This document shows positions 32,980-61,863 of a stretch of 64,000 bases of DNA, piece by piece. Source of the DNA: Hydractinia symbiolongicarpus (lineage: Eukaryota; Cnidaria; Hydrozoa; Anthoathecata; Hydractiniidae); the NCBI RefSeq assembly GCF_029227915.1, contig NC_079882.1:17992501-18056500 (forward strand), in the 5' to 3' direction. The number at the start of each line of letters is the position of its first letter. Position 1 is the first letter of the stretch. The position numbers and the translations under genes were made by a program. Below the pieces are notes generated by a model. It was not told where the DNA came from. It saw only the letters and a list, made by a program, of their open reading frames with translations, and ran no database searches.

Positions 32980-33560
32980 GTCTATTGCATACAGTCTCCT
33001 TGCCTAATGAAAAAGAAACAATTATTTCATATATATTACGTACTTCCTCCACTAAAAAATGTTGTAAAATGTAAAAAAAAAAAGTTCGTGAGAAGTAAAT
33101 CCTAATTCAACAAAAATAATTTGGCTTGCACATTGTGTATGCACAGTGTCGAATCTAACCAGATTGCAATGAAAGGTGGAAAATGTAGTTGTACAAAAAT
33201 TACTTTAATATATTACATAATGGGCTTTCCTCCAAAGATTTAACTGAAACAACAAAATCAGTTGCTTTTGTATATTTCACGCTGCTGCCTCCCACAACAT
33301 TTTTAACTAGATTTAGCAAATATAAAGCAACTAAAATTAATTTTTTCGATATTTTGCAGATCATCCTCTCTCCCAAAACGTTACAAAATGTAAAAATCGA
33401 TCAGGTAATAAGAAAAAGTAGAATTTGATAAATTCAATTATTTTGGTATGATTTATACTGTCCCCTGCCAAAATTTTAATCCGAACTGTAAAAAGAAAAG
33501 CGGTTTGCAAGGAGTAAACTCTAATCAACAAATGGTTCTTTCATTATTTTGTATAAAGTA
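32980..33560 (-). repeat. Diverged satellite array (units of about 110-150 bp)
   Basis: Repeated block order AAAATGTAAAAA, then TTTGCAAGGAGTAAAT.CTAA, then CAACAAAAATCAGTT, then TTTCGGTAT.TTGCA, then CCTCCCACAAAA. The same block order recurs at 39300-41230 and 49960-52260, and in opposite orientation inside Helitrons at 14600-14830 and 56480-56970. Confidence 0.6.
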
Positions 33561-34737
33561 CAATCCGTTAATTCGAACACACAAGAGACCGAAAAATTTG
33601 ACGAATGTTCGAATTATCAGATAATAGGAAGAAATAAGAATAATTTAATAATAATACATAATTTCTCACGTCGTAGTTAAACATTTGGCAAAAGAAAAGA
33701 CAGATCGTTTTACAGAAACAATTTCTCGCACAAGCGACGTCGTCATAGCTGTTAATTAGAACTGGGAAAAGTAACTGGAGTTAATCTTGCTGATGGAGAA
33801 GGGCTCCAGATACCTTGTAAACACCATTTTACTGAAAATGTAAAACTTATTGAGAAGTTGTCGGTCATTTCGGTAAATCACATACAATCCTCGCCCACAA
33901 AAAATAAACAAAATGTAAAAATGTCAATGGTTAACGACCGATGCGAGGCGGAATCTTTAAAATCGCCTTGAGGAATGAGAGAGACAGCGCAGCTAGGCTG
34001 GATACACGAGGTTGTGATATTTAGGCTTTAGGATAAAATATTTGCGCGGACCCTGGCATTGTTATTACCTAAAAAGCCAATAGGAAAGCTTCGTTTTGTT
34101 TACAACTAATAAGAGTACAGATTGTAAATAATCTGATCTTCACGATTTTCTGGTATTCTACATTCCTTGGTCAAAGCTTTGGACTATGACCAAAAGCACT
34201 TTGAATTCTGGTTGTGCGCATCGTGTCCTTTGGCTGTTAAGGAGTTTCTTTTAGGGTTGGCTTGCTGGTGGGAACTCTAAATTACTATATATCATAGTAT
34301 ACTTGATATAAGGTAAGAATTATTGTATTTTGATTAGCTAGCTGGTGTCTTTTAGCTGATCTGCACATGCTTTTTGTCTAGTCACCAAGCTAGCTAACTT
34401 TAGAATAGTTAAAGCTAGCTAGCTACCAGAAAAGCAAATTTTTAGTTGGGTAGCCAACTTGACGTAGGTACTCCTTTATTCTTTAGATTTACAAGGGTTT
34501 TAATTAACTATTTCGATAACTTTAAGATTTTTTATCTGAAAGCTTGGGCACTTTGTTGAACTTGCTTTGTAAATTCCCTAACCAACCAGCAGAAGCCTTT
34601 ACAAAATATTTTTTCAGGCTTCGATTGGATAAAATTATACTTGAATTTTGTAAAATCACTTTTCCCTGCTACAGTTAACCCCATTATATAGTAGCTAGCT
34701 AGCTAGACATGTTTTATTGTGACGCAATGCTGTTTAT
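33561..34737. other. Anonymous DNA with a short open stretch
   Basis: An unbroken plus-strand frame at about 33770-33970 reads GVNLADGEGLQIPCKHHFTE and then runs into a satellite-like block, so it is probably not a gene. TAGC-rich words occur at 34330-34440 and 34690. Confidence 0.35.
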
Positions 34738-34939
34738 GTGACTCATAAATATATATTTATGAGTGTTTAAATGCACACATATATAGATCTTCTTCCTACA
34801 GTACTCTGGTTTGTATTGCCCATAGTTAGTTCACTATTTACCTATGTGCCTTTTCTGGTCAGCAGCATATATTTTGGTCAGCAGTCTTGCTAGTATTTAA
34901 GCTGCAGTTGCCTCATGATTTTCCTTTTCAGTTCTAGCA
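34738..34939 (+). repeat. Split direct repeat A1
   Basis: 202 bp from GTGACTCATAAATATATATT to CAGTTCTAGCA; repeated with a handful of substitutions as A2 at 37289-37490. Confidence 0.88.
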
Positions 34940-34949
34940 GTTTTTCTTA

Positions 34950-35331
34950 TCTTGTCGATACTCGACTTCCTTTTGGAGGTCGAAGTGCTCCTGGAATATT
35001 TCATCGTATGATGCTAAGACGAGGTTTTCCTCTCGTTATTGTCTACCTAGATGATTTTCTTGTTATTGGCCGAACACAGACTAAATGTTATGAGGCCTAT
35101 AACACACTCTGTAAATTACTTGTTGCACTAGGGTTTCAGCTTTGCCCTGCTAAGTTGGTTCCTCCATGCCGGCAACTTACTTTTCTTGGAATTCTGCTTG
35201 ACACTGTGTCACTTACCCTTTCTCTTCGACCTGCTAAACTAGATGCATTGACGGAAGTAGTGTCACATTTTTTAACCAAGCAGAGAGCCTCTAAAAAAGA
35301 GTTGTGCTGGTCGCCTAAATTGGGCTTGTAA
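34950..35331 (+). pseudogene. DIRS-type reverse transcriptase fragment
   Basis: Contains LPFGGRSAPGIFHRMM, the catalytic VYLDDFLVIG and LTFLGILLDT. The N-terminal RT blocks are absent, and the frame is lost after RASKKELCW at about 35310. An upstream in-frame ATG at 34915 lies in repeat A1 and is not a credible native start. Confidence 0.85.
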
Positions 35332-35478
35332 AGTCGTGTATGGTGGTAGAACGTTCTTGAGACGTGTCCTGGATCTGATGAACACCTTGTCTTCCCCTGC
35401 CTCGAAGTGTCGCTTGACGCTCGAATTTCACAGGGATATAGCTTGGTGGGATCAGTTCTTGGGTGTGTTTAATGGACA

Positions 35479-35930
35479 ATGCGATTTCTAAGACCTATTA
35501 CCAGTCTGCAAACTGATGCTTGCTCTGATGCTGTTGGTGCCTTTTTTGAGGGTGATTGGTTCTATTCTCATCTATGGGTAGACCATTCCCCTCTTGCCTC
35601 TTTGCATATTAATTTTAAAGAAGCCCTGTGTGTAGTTCTTTCTGCTATTCGCTGGGCTCCCACTTGGAAGAACAAAACTATTCATGTCTTCTGCGATAAT
35701 ACTGCTGCTGTTGCTATGCTTAATAAAGGAACTACCCATCACCCTGTTATGATGGACTATTTACGTCAGTTGTTTTGGTTATCGGCTACCTTCAATTTTC
35801 GTTTGAAGGCTTTCCGTGTAGCTGGCGCTCAGAATGTCCTTGCTGACGACATATCACGTCTTCATTCAAGACAACACTTATTATCATTTTTGCACTTTTT
35901 GCAGCTCAACTCACTGACTTCAGTCTGTGA
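35479..35930 (+). pseudogene. DIRS-type RNase H fragment
   Basis: LQTDACSDAVGAFFEGDW (first catalytic Asp), NFKEALCVVLSAIRWAP (Glu), HVFCDNTAAVAMLNKG (Asp) and NVLADDISRL (final Asp) are all visible in order. This is the RNase H domain that follows RT in DIRS-order elements. It lies in a different frame from the RT fragment, with no start of its own. Confidence 0.8.
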
Positions 35931-36019
35931 TTTGGTTGCCATCAATCATATGTCTGCCTATTCTTATTATTTTCTCATTGGTAAGTATACTATCTGTGGT
36001 AGCTAATTTTTGTATTCTC

Positions 36020-36987
36020 CTTCCTCTAGAGTTGCCCCCCTTCGTTTCGGAGTTGGTGCAAGACGTTGTGCTTTTTCGGCAGGCCACCTTTGCTGAGAAT
36101 ACAAAAAAGAGCTATCGCACGCATCGCAAGGCTTATGAATGTTTTTGTAGCCAGATGTCTTCGCCACTTGTGCCTGCCTCCACAGATTTTTTATGCCTAT
36201 ATATTGCCCATTTGGCTAGGTTTTTACTATCACAATCAGTTTGTATGTATCTAAATTTTGTTGGCCTTCTACATCTTGAGATGGGATATGCTAATCCTCT
36301 AACCAACAATTGGACACTCTCAACAGTTTTAAAAGGTATGAAGCGTATGCTTGGTGTTCCGGCCAAGCCACGTCTTCCTATTACCACTGCTCTTCTTTTT
36401 GGTATTCGTTCTCGCCTTAACCTAAATTGTAGCTTTCATGCTTCATTTTGGGCTGTTTGTTTAGTTTATTTATTGCCGGCATCTTCTACGATATTTAATC
36501 CGCTCAAACAACTAGTTCGGTCTGATTTTACTTTTCATGATGACCATATTCTCGTTCTAGTTAGATGGAGTAAGACCATCCAACTGGGACAGCGCACAAT
36601 TACTGTTCCACTGGTGGCTATTCCTTCTTCTCCTCTTTGTCCAGTTCGGGCTATTTTGCATGCTTTTTCTCTCACTCCAGGTGTTCTGCCTGATGCTCAA
36701 GCCTTTTGTTGGCGCAAATCCTCGATGCTACCCAACACTATATTGACATATCGGACTTTCATGTTCGTTATGAAAAAAGTGTTGACAGAGTTAGGGTGTT
36801 CTACCTCCCAATATGGTACCCACTCGTTTCGCCGTGGGGGGGGGGCACCTTTGCTTTAGAGACAGGTGTTCCCCTGGATGTCATATCCTAATTGGGGGAC
36901 TGGAAATCTGATAGTATGTTTTTTTACCTTCACATGCCCCATGCTCAGCGGTTTTCTGCCCAACGACTTATGGCATCACACCTTGCA
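36020..36987 (+). pseudogene. Tyrosine recombinase, frameshifted and with a nonsense codon
   Basis: Integrase-like YR of the element. The N-terminal core-binding region starts at about LPPFVSELVQDVVLFRQATF. The catalytic domain keeps the H-x-x-R box (GTHSFRRGG, about 36825). Right after it the frame slips in a run of ten G (36836-36845). The C-terminal part continues in another frame as GTFALETGVPLDVIS, then an in-frame TAA (36890), then LGDWKSDSMFFYLHMPHAQR with the candidate nucleophile Tyr near 36925. The position where the first catalytic Arg is expected reads PASSTIFNP, so that Arg may also be lost. An active enzyme is not encoded. Confidence 0.8.
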
Positions 36988-37040
36988 TGACATATTTTAT
37001 TTTATTTTATTTTCTACTACTACTTTGGATTTGGACTCTA

Positions 37041-37287
37041 TGTTTTCACATATTTTACGGTGTGAGCTATGCTATGTATATATATATTTTGTTCACGCTT
37101 ATTAATATTATATAGAGATGTGTTATTACCTTGGCTTTGTTGTTGCTTATATTATATATGTGTTCTACTTTCATTTCATGCTTGTATATATTTTCACCTA
37201 TTACTATATATAAATGTTTGTAACTTTTGTCCTATCTACAGCAATAGAACTGTACTCTACAATGATGAGTTTTTATGTGTGAGTTTA
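37041..37287 (+). repeat. Split direct repeat B1
   Basis: TGTTTTCACATATTTTACGG to GTGTGAGTTTA; 247 bp, repeated as B2 at 37537-37783. Confidence 0.88.
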
Positions 37288-37288
37288 A

Positions 37289-37490
37289 GTGACTCATAAA
37301 TATATATTTATGAGTGTTTAAATGCACACATATATAGATCTTCTTCCTACAGTACTCTGGTTTGTATTGCCCATAGTTAGTTAACCATTTACCTATGTGC
37401 CTTTTCTGGTCAGCAGCATATATTTTAGTCAGCAGTCTTGCTAGTATTTAAGCTGCAGTTGCCTCATGGTTTTCCTTTTCAGTTCTAGCA
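37289..37490 (+). repeat. Split direct repeat A2
   Basis: Second copy of 34738-34939, starting one base after B1. Confidence 0.88.
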
Positions 37491-37536
37491 TTTTTATCTT
37501 CTTCCTCCCTCCCTGCTGCTATTACATATACCTCTC

Positions 37537-37783
37537 TGTTTTCACATATTTTACGTTGTGAGCTATGCTATGTATATATATATTTTGTTCACGCTTATTA
37601 ATATTATATTGAGATGTTTTATTACCTTGGCTTTGTTGTTGCTTATATTATATATGTGTTCTACTTTCAATTCATGCTTGTATATATTTTCACCTATTAC
37701 TATATATAAATGATTTGTAACTTTTGTCCTATCTACAGCAATAGACTGTACTCTACAATGATGAGTTTTTATGTGTGAGTTTA
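37537..37783 (+). repeat. Split direct repeat B2
   Basis: Second copy of 37041-37287; it ends at GTGAGTTTA, the right boundary of the element. Confidence 0.88.
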
Positions 37784-39299
37784 AATTTCTATACCCCAAA
37801 CACAAATTGACAAGCTAAAAAATGCAGGCAATAAGCCATAGACTTTTTTTTTAAACATTATTTCTAAGATTTGCACATTGCTCACTTACACTCACTTTTA
37901 CATCTATATTATAACTGGAACATATATGTTTTTCCGAAAAAAATCCAGACACATTATATACGTTTAGCCTTTATAATTTACAACGTCGTTGACACTGCAA
38001 TTGGCCGAGGCGAATGCCCAGGTGTTAACAAAAATTCTCGATTTACGTTGGCATGTATTCGCCAACATGGTTTATATTGCAGTTGGATGTGACTTAATTT
38101 ACATAGATAAGTTTTGTTCTCATTTTCTTATAACTTTTTCTTTAAATATAACTGCAATTTGTGTATGGGAGCATACAATCACAAACAAAATATAAATTGC
38201 CCACATGAAACAGATTTTTCCAGCTTAGAGCAGGCAAAGGGTAGTTCATGTGGCGAGTTTTTTGCCAACAAGAAATAAATGAAATTAGAAAGGCTGATGT
38301 TTGAACACCTTCATAGACTATATATAAAAACAAAATAATGAGTGTACAACGCTAAAAAAGCATTTAAAGAGTAAAAAGTTATTATAAAAAAACATGACCC
38401 TATTAAAATTAAAGCAGGTTTAAACTTTGAACACTGTGAATAAAATCATGTATACATACTTTACCTGTCTCGTATATACGTTTTCTGATGGTTTAAAATT
38501 GGATGGAGGGATAAATGAGGGATAAATATGTTGTGTATGGACAAGTATCCAATTGTATTATTGTTCCTCATTTTTTGAATGCTTTTTTCTTTTTTAGATT
38601 AGCCCTTATCAAAACATCCACTGTCGGCATTTTCAAATTGCGCGAGAGAGTTAGAGTAACGCATAAATACTGAAACATTCAAAAGTTCAATGTTATATAA
38701 CAGAATTTGTATGTATCAAAAACTGTCTACAATTTATATATAGACATTCTTTTTTTATAAGAACATGAATATGGTAAAAAACCCTTGCAACGTTTTTAAC
38801 GTTTTTGAAATGCAGCCTATAAATATTCTTGGGATGGTCTTAAGGTACCGTAAATGAGGAATAAGCGCTTGGACAGGGAGCTTATTTAATTTCACCTATT
38901 AAAGGGGCGCTTAATTGGCAGGGCGGTTAATTATATAGTAGTGCTTATTCAGCAGGGGGCGATTTTTCTGTAATTTATGGTATTACCCTAATTTGATGAT
39001 AATCGCTACAAAGTGTAGCACTTGGATTTTTTATATTTTTTCATATTTTTATTAAAAAAATTTGTAGTCAACCTTAAAATAATCTTAACATGTTCTTAAA
39101 TTTTGAGACCTATGTTCTTATACTTTGTTTTGTTCTCAGAACAAAAGATATTTACGCTGGGCTTACTTTGTTTTTTCTTTGTTTTTAAACTTGTTAAACT
39201 TTGGTGCAGATAACATAATCCCAAACTTATTATTTCTGCTGATGGCGGAAATCTTCAAGCCATTGGGCTTCTTGTTTCCGTATGGTTCCCTCTTCCAAA
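37784..39299. other. Anonymous DNA with one small hairpin MITE
   Basis: No gene recognised. A compact inverted-repeat element lies at 38844-38987; the rest is AT-rich unique-looking sequence. Confidence 0.45.
38844..38987. mobile_element. Small hairpin MITE (about 144 bp)
   Basis: GGTACCGTAAAT...AATAAGCGCT at the left is imperfectly complementary to GTGCTTATTC...GTAATTTATGGTATTACC at the right. Internal GCGCTTA words are in both orientations. Confidence 0.45.
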
Positions 39300-40308
39300 T
39301 ATTTCAATCTGAAATGTCAAACAGAAGTTTGTGAGGAGTAAATCCTAAAAAAGCAGTTATATACTTCAGTAATTTTGTACAGTCCTTCGCCACAGAAGTG
39401 TACACAGAATGTAAAAACGGAAGGGTTTATGAGGAATAGCTCTTGTCATTCTGCCTATTGTCTTTACTTATAAAATCTTAAACTGGTGAAGAAAATGATT
39501 TGGAACACCGTCAAATTTTAGTTTAATCACATCAGTGATTTCCATATATTTACATACATATATATATATATTTACATATATAAGAGTTAAATACAAAATA
39601 TAAAAAAATAACGCCTGTAACGCATCAAATTTAAGGTTCTCTCTCACAAAAGTAAAATATCAGTCAGTCATATCAATCATAACATTTAAAACAACAAAAA
39701 CCAGTTCTATTAGTCTTTTCGGTTTTTCATGCCATTGTCTTCCACAAAATCTCTACCTCAAAGTTTTAAAACACAACTTTTAACATAAAAATCACCTACA
39801 ACAAATTTTTTCCACAGAAATTGTAAAAAAAAATAATAGAATTGCAAAATTCATTTATCCCGGTATAATGAATGGCTACCAAAAATTTGAATCCGAAATG
39901 CAAAAAGAGCGATTTGTAAAAAGTATAAAGTTCTGAATTATTTTGTGCTCTTTCTCATAAAATTTCACACAAAAAAATAGTTTCAGCGTAAAGCCGAATA
40001 AACGAAAATCAGTCCTTGCGGCATTTCGCATCTTCTCTTTACCAATAAAATGTTAAAATGTCGAAAAAAAAAAACGATTTAGAAAACATCAATTTTAAAT
40101 CCATAAAAATCAGTCACTTCCGTGTCCTTCCGTAACAGTATATACAAAATAGAAAAAACATAACTTCCAAAGTGCAAAACATATATTCTGCAATAAATAG
40201 TTCTTGAAAGTCAAAAAAAAAGGTTCAGTCATAACAAATAAAACAAAAAAAATAGTACATATACTTTCGATATATTTCCAGCATTAAATTTTTACCCGAA
40301 AACTTTTA
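39300..40308 (-). repeat. Satellite array, second locus (left part)
   Basis: Same unit as 32980-33560: GTTTGTGAGGAGTAAATCCT, CAGTAATTTTGTACAGTCCT, CCACA, AATGTAAAAAC, repeated with strong divergence. It is interrupted by the piggyBac-type MITE at 40309. Confidence 0.55.
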
Positions 40309-40977
40309 CCCCCTCAATAACCTTTTATAGGCTTGTCCAAAATGAATTAAGCTTGGCACACTTATAGTATGTCACAAAAGAAACAAAATGGTAGCAAAAA
40401 AAATTTGCTTATGTCAGCATTCTTTCAAAAGCTTGAAATTTGATCAAAATACCACCATCTACTTAAAATTCAATTACTTTAGTTCTAGAGCGAATTTCCA
40501 TATTCTGTTTGAAGTTTCTTAAAGCCAAATAAATTCATTTAACATATACTCTGGTTTTTACTATTGTTGGCTTAAAAAATTCCAAAATATGTCTGAAAAT
40601 CCGTTTGTTTTTCGATTTTCGGGTAAAATCCAAAAAAATCGGTAAATTGGATTAATCACGTGTCCAAAACATACAGAAGGATTCTACTTGCTAGAACAAA
40701 GTTGTGTTATAAGTTTCTAGTTCTCAGGATAATCCTAACAAGAGTAATTACATTTTTCCAAATATAATGGTTATATGGAGATTTTTAGGGGTAGCCAAGT
40801 AATAGCGAGTAATAGCCAATCTTTGAAGCCTCAGAGAGGTATGGGACCAAAAAAATTGGCATGCAGGTGTCTAATCGATAAATAATGAAACTCAGTAAGT
40901 ATTATAGCCATCAAACATAGCATAAAGGAGTTTTTAAAAAAACCCGTCAGTTGTGCCCTTCCCGGACCAAATAGGGG
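40309..40977. mobile_element. piggyBac-like MITE, diverged second copy
   Basis: Aligns along its length with 355-1040 (GCTTGGCACACTTATAGTAT; AGGTATGGGACC; GGCATGCAGGTGTCTAAT). The right TIR survives as GGACCAAATAGGGG followed by TAA; the left TIR is lost or rearranged (CCCCCTCAATAACC). It sits inside the satellite array. Confidence 0.75.
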
Positions 40978-41230
40978 TAAAACATGCAACCCGTAAAATT
41001 AAAATCAAAGACAATCAGTTATTTTCATTGTATGCACTATGCCCTCCCACAAAGGTTTCCACGATAAAAAAAATAATTGTGCAAAATAAGTTTTAAATTA
41101 ACAAAAATCTGTTCTTTTGTCATTTTGCATTTGTTTGGAACAGCTTCACTGATAATGTCAAAAATAGGCCTTTTCTATAATTTCTTGTTAGACACATCGG
41201 GTTTTTTAAGAATATAGCAGAATTTTTTTT
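40978..41230 (-). repeat. Satellite array, right part
   Basis: Continues the satellite after the MITE: CAGTTATTTTCATTGTATGC, CCTCCCACAAAGG, AACAAAAATCTGTTCTTTTG. Confidence 0.5.
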
Positions 41231-41379
41231 CGACGCTTGTACATTTTTTTGTAACTTTCATAAACCACAAAATTTCCCCTCTGGAAAAAATTTCTAGCAA
41301 AAAACAATGGATTACATGCGTATATAAAAGTCTATTTCCTTCGCGATAGGCCTTGGAACACCGCTAACAACGTGAACAG

Positions 41380-42010
41380 TCCTCCGAAGTCCTTAATATG
41401 GCCTTTTGCAGCCTAACCAAATCACGTGGTTCCGAGCTCTCAGGCAGGTGCCCATCGGTCTAGTACTTCCAATCTCAATGGGTCTCAAATCGTTTTTCGT
41501 AGCGGCAGTCCCTTAGAAATCATGTAATTACTTGTACAGGCCTAGGCCTATAAAGGCTGTAATATGGCCTTTTTGAGCATAATAAGAAACATACACGCAA
41601 ATCACGTGGTTCCACAAGCCTAGACAGGTGGTCACCGGCGTACGGTGTCCCAAGTCGTTTTTCTTAGCGTTAGGCCCATAGAACATCGCTAAATGATGGA
41701 CGAGCCCTTCCAAAGCTATAATATGGCGTTATACAGCTTAATAGGGTAAATAAACGTAAATAACGTCTTTCCACGCGCCCAGACAGGTGGTCATTCATCT
41801 AGTCCTTTCGGATTTAACATAGTACGACACTTCAAGCCATTTTCCTTTGCGGCAGGCCCTTAGAACACGTCTAACCATGTGTACGGGCCTTAAAAGGCTG
41901 TAATATGGCCTTTCACAGCCTAATAAGGGTCCTAAACGTAAATCACGTGGTTTCACGCGCCCAGACAGGTGGCCATCGGTCTAGTCCTTCAATACCATTC
42001 AACACCAGCG
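41380..42010. repeat. Minisatellite, about four units of 160-180 bp
   Basis: TAATATGGCCTTT..CAGCCTAA then AAATCACGTGGTTCCACGCG then CCAGACAGGTGG.CATCGGTCTAGT recur at about 41395, 41559, 41719 and 41900. Each unit contains an E-box-like CACGTG or a remnant of one. Confidence 0.75.
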
Positions 42011-43966
42011 GCAACAACAAAGTGCAGTCCAAGTGAGTTATTTCTTGGCAGTAAAATACGCACCAAAAGTCGAAACAAAACACAAATTAAGTGAGAAAAT
42101 GTTTAAATATGAAGACAAAATAATATTATATGGAAAAGGGGGTAGACAAATTGCTAAAAAAATTACCTGGGGAAAAGGTGTTTGTGAGAACTCTTTCACA
42201 CTCGAAAAAGTGAATAAACTTCTTGTAATTTTTAGAAGAAGCCACAAAAACGTTTTAAGGACGACGAAAATCACAGGACAAAAAAGTTCTGTTTAGAATT
42301 TTAGAGATAAAGGTAGGTGCTGAAGCTTCTCACGCTGTAAAAACCACAGGAATATAATAATATTTTGTGAATACTTAAAGTGAGTTCAAGAAAGTTATTC
42401 AAGAAAATTAGGCAGTCAAGGAGAAGTGATAATTAACCTATAATAAGATAGCCGATGCAGGATAACTATGGTACGTACGGTATGGTAAGCCGCTTATACG
42501 GCTAATTATACGGTAGAGATCTTTCTCACTTAAATTTCCACACTTTTATTCGTTATCGATCTCCCCATAGTCAGAAGAAACGATTGTGCAAAAAAAATAT
42601 TAGCAGTTACATAATCACAACAGCCAATAGTTTAAAAATATTAATTTTAATTATCAACAAATGTTGAAAATGCTTTGTTGATTACTCATACAGCTAAGCT
42701 ATAGCTACAACCCTGGAAAAATACTTGTGAAAATGCTATAAGAAAATCCAGCCTTTTCATTTTCTTTGATGTTGAAATCTCTTTACTGTCCCCTCCCCTT
42801 TCCCCCAAAGTCAATGTTACTTTTCTCTAGTACTCCAGGTTTCTGAAGTACTTCTGTGAGCATCAGTCAAGCATATTCAATAGTTAACATTGATTTTGGG
42901 GACAACACAACACCATCATAATGTTTTTTATAGATTGAAAGTTATTAAAGCAATAATTAAAATGTTCATTCTCCTTTCTTCATATTTAGCACCAAAATAA
43001 AGTTTTCTGCAGATTGGAGGTCATTTAAAGATAACCAAATCAAAATCTTCTTTCTTCATAAATATAATAAAAAATTCAAAAATATAATGAAATGGAACCA
43101 TGGACAAAATGCCTTCATACTAGTAATTGAAAACCCTCGTGTTAATAATACGTTCCACACATCGTGTTACAAACATTAAAATTATGGGCACAGTTGGGAT
43201 TATTAGTTAAGTAAGGAACATTCTTGCGTTAAAATTTTAACCTACTTTTGGAAAATTTGTAAAAATATGTTACGTTTGATTCGATTCATCATGTTTCAGA
43301 AGTAATGTACAAAGCATGAATTACAGACAACTAAATTTAAGCAATGAGAAGAACAAGGATATGTATGTATAAAGCTAATCTGTTTTGCTTTAAAATGTTA
43401 GCATGACAACTATTAATTTTAACAGATACATTGCCAGCATCTTCATAACATTGACCTTATCAATTCTGTATATCAAGAGAAAGTTCATAAGGTTTTTAAA
43501 ATGACCTTTGAAAAAGACAAACCTGAGAGCCTTCACTACAATGAATAAACCTGAAGACGTCCTCTCACAGGTTACAATGGGAAGAATAATCGTGATCATT
43601 GAGGTGTGGAGCTTGTCGTAGTGAGTGCCTACATTATTTTCCAATACCGTGAATAAAACCTGAAGGGGATGAATCTACCAAGGTTCTGCAGATAAAACGT
43701 GTTTAGGTTTAATAGGTTTCGATTTAGAAATCCCTTTGACGAAAAAGATTTTAAGTTAAAGGTTTGCTTTTTGCAAATGGAAGAAGTCTAATTATTAGTG
43801 CTAGAAGTACCACATTGAGTAACTAACGTTTGGGCTAATGCAAAAGGAACAACTTTGGGATGATACACACGTTTCCTTTTTCTTTTCTTTTGCTTTGTTA
43901 TCATAACGTATGACAACCTAGCTTAAAATATTGAGCAGAACGCTTTAACGTAGCTTTACTCAAACT
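42011..43966. other. Anonymous DNA
   Basis: An 87-codon frame at 42033-42296 and an 84-codon frame at 43644-43390 show no recognisable domain. Nothing else is supported. Confidence 0.4.
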
Positions 43967-47116
<3,150 letters not shown>

Positions 47117-47482
47117 GGTAGTTGTAGAGAATTCAGTGGATTTTCTTCATTATTTTCTGTGATATCCATTACCGCTGTTTGCATCGCAAAATTTGTTTAC
47201 GCTCTAATTTTCAGGATGAATACAACTACTGTCATGCATTGCGAATCCTGAGAATAAGGGGAACGGCGAATTAAAACACGTAAAAAATTCGACGATATTT
47301 TTAGGACTAAATAACAGAGACGAATAAAAAAACATCTTTATGTATATATGAAATACATTTTTTTATTGGAAGATATTTACTGCTAAATTTCGAATAAATC
47401 ACAGAATGACAAAAACTAGCTTACATACAACTTATTTTTGTTTAGCAAAAAAATTACTCTCTTGTGCACAGCGAAGCATTAC
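47117..47482. other. Presumed ATM 3' UTR and flank
   Basis: Sequence downstream of the ATM stop on the minus strand. No other gene is visible. Confidence 0.5.
47362..47367 (-). promoter_or_regulatory. Candidate polyadenylation signal of ATM
   Basis: AATAAA on the minus strand (TTTATT on plus), about 115 bases after the ATM stop codon; the first such hexamer in a suitable position. Confidence 0.5.

Positions 47483-61863
<14,381 letters not shown>

Larger units (their letters stand above)
34738..37783 (+). mobile_element. DIRS/Ngaro-like tyrosine-recombinase retroelement with split direct repeats
   Basis: Repeat A1 (34738-34939) recurs as A2 (37289-37490), and repeat B1 (37041-37287) recurs as B2 (37537-37783), giving the order A1-ORFs-B1-A2-B2. 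This split-direct-repeat layout is the hallmark of PAT/Ngaro members of the DIRS order. Between A1 and B1 lie reverse transcriptase, RNase H and a tyrosine recombinase. The gag region and the first half of the RT are missing, since RT begins only a few bases after A1. The coding region has several breaks, so this is an internally deleted, dead copy. The two repeat pairs are very similar, so insertion was fairly recent. Confidence 0.85.

Noticed and set aside
35927-36060. Recombinase ORF start at 35927
   Set aside because: The first codons overlap the RNase H C-terminus in another frame; recognisable recombinase sequence begins only near 36020.
34738-37490. Simple LTR pair for the element with RT and recombinase
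   Set aside because: A second, independent repeat pair (B1/B2) interleaves with A1/A2, which fits split direct repeats and not LTRs.
41380-42010. Possible CRISPR-like array
   Set aside because: Units are 160-180 bp and diverged throughout, with no short constant repeat and unique spacers; this is a eukaryotic minisatellite.
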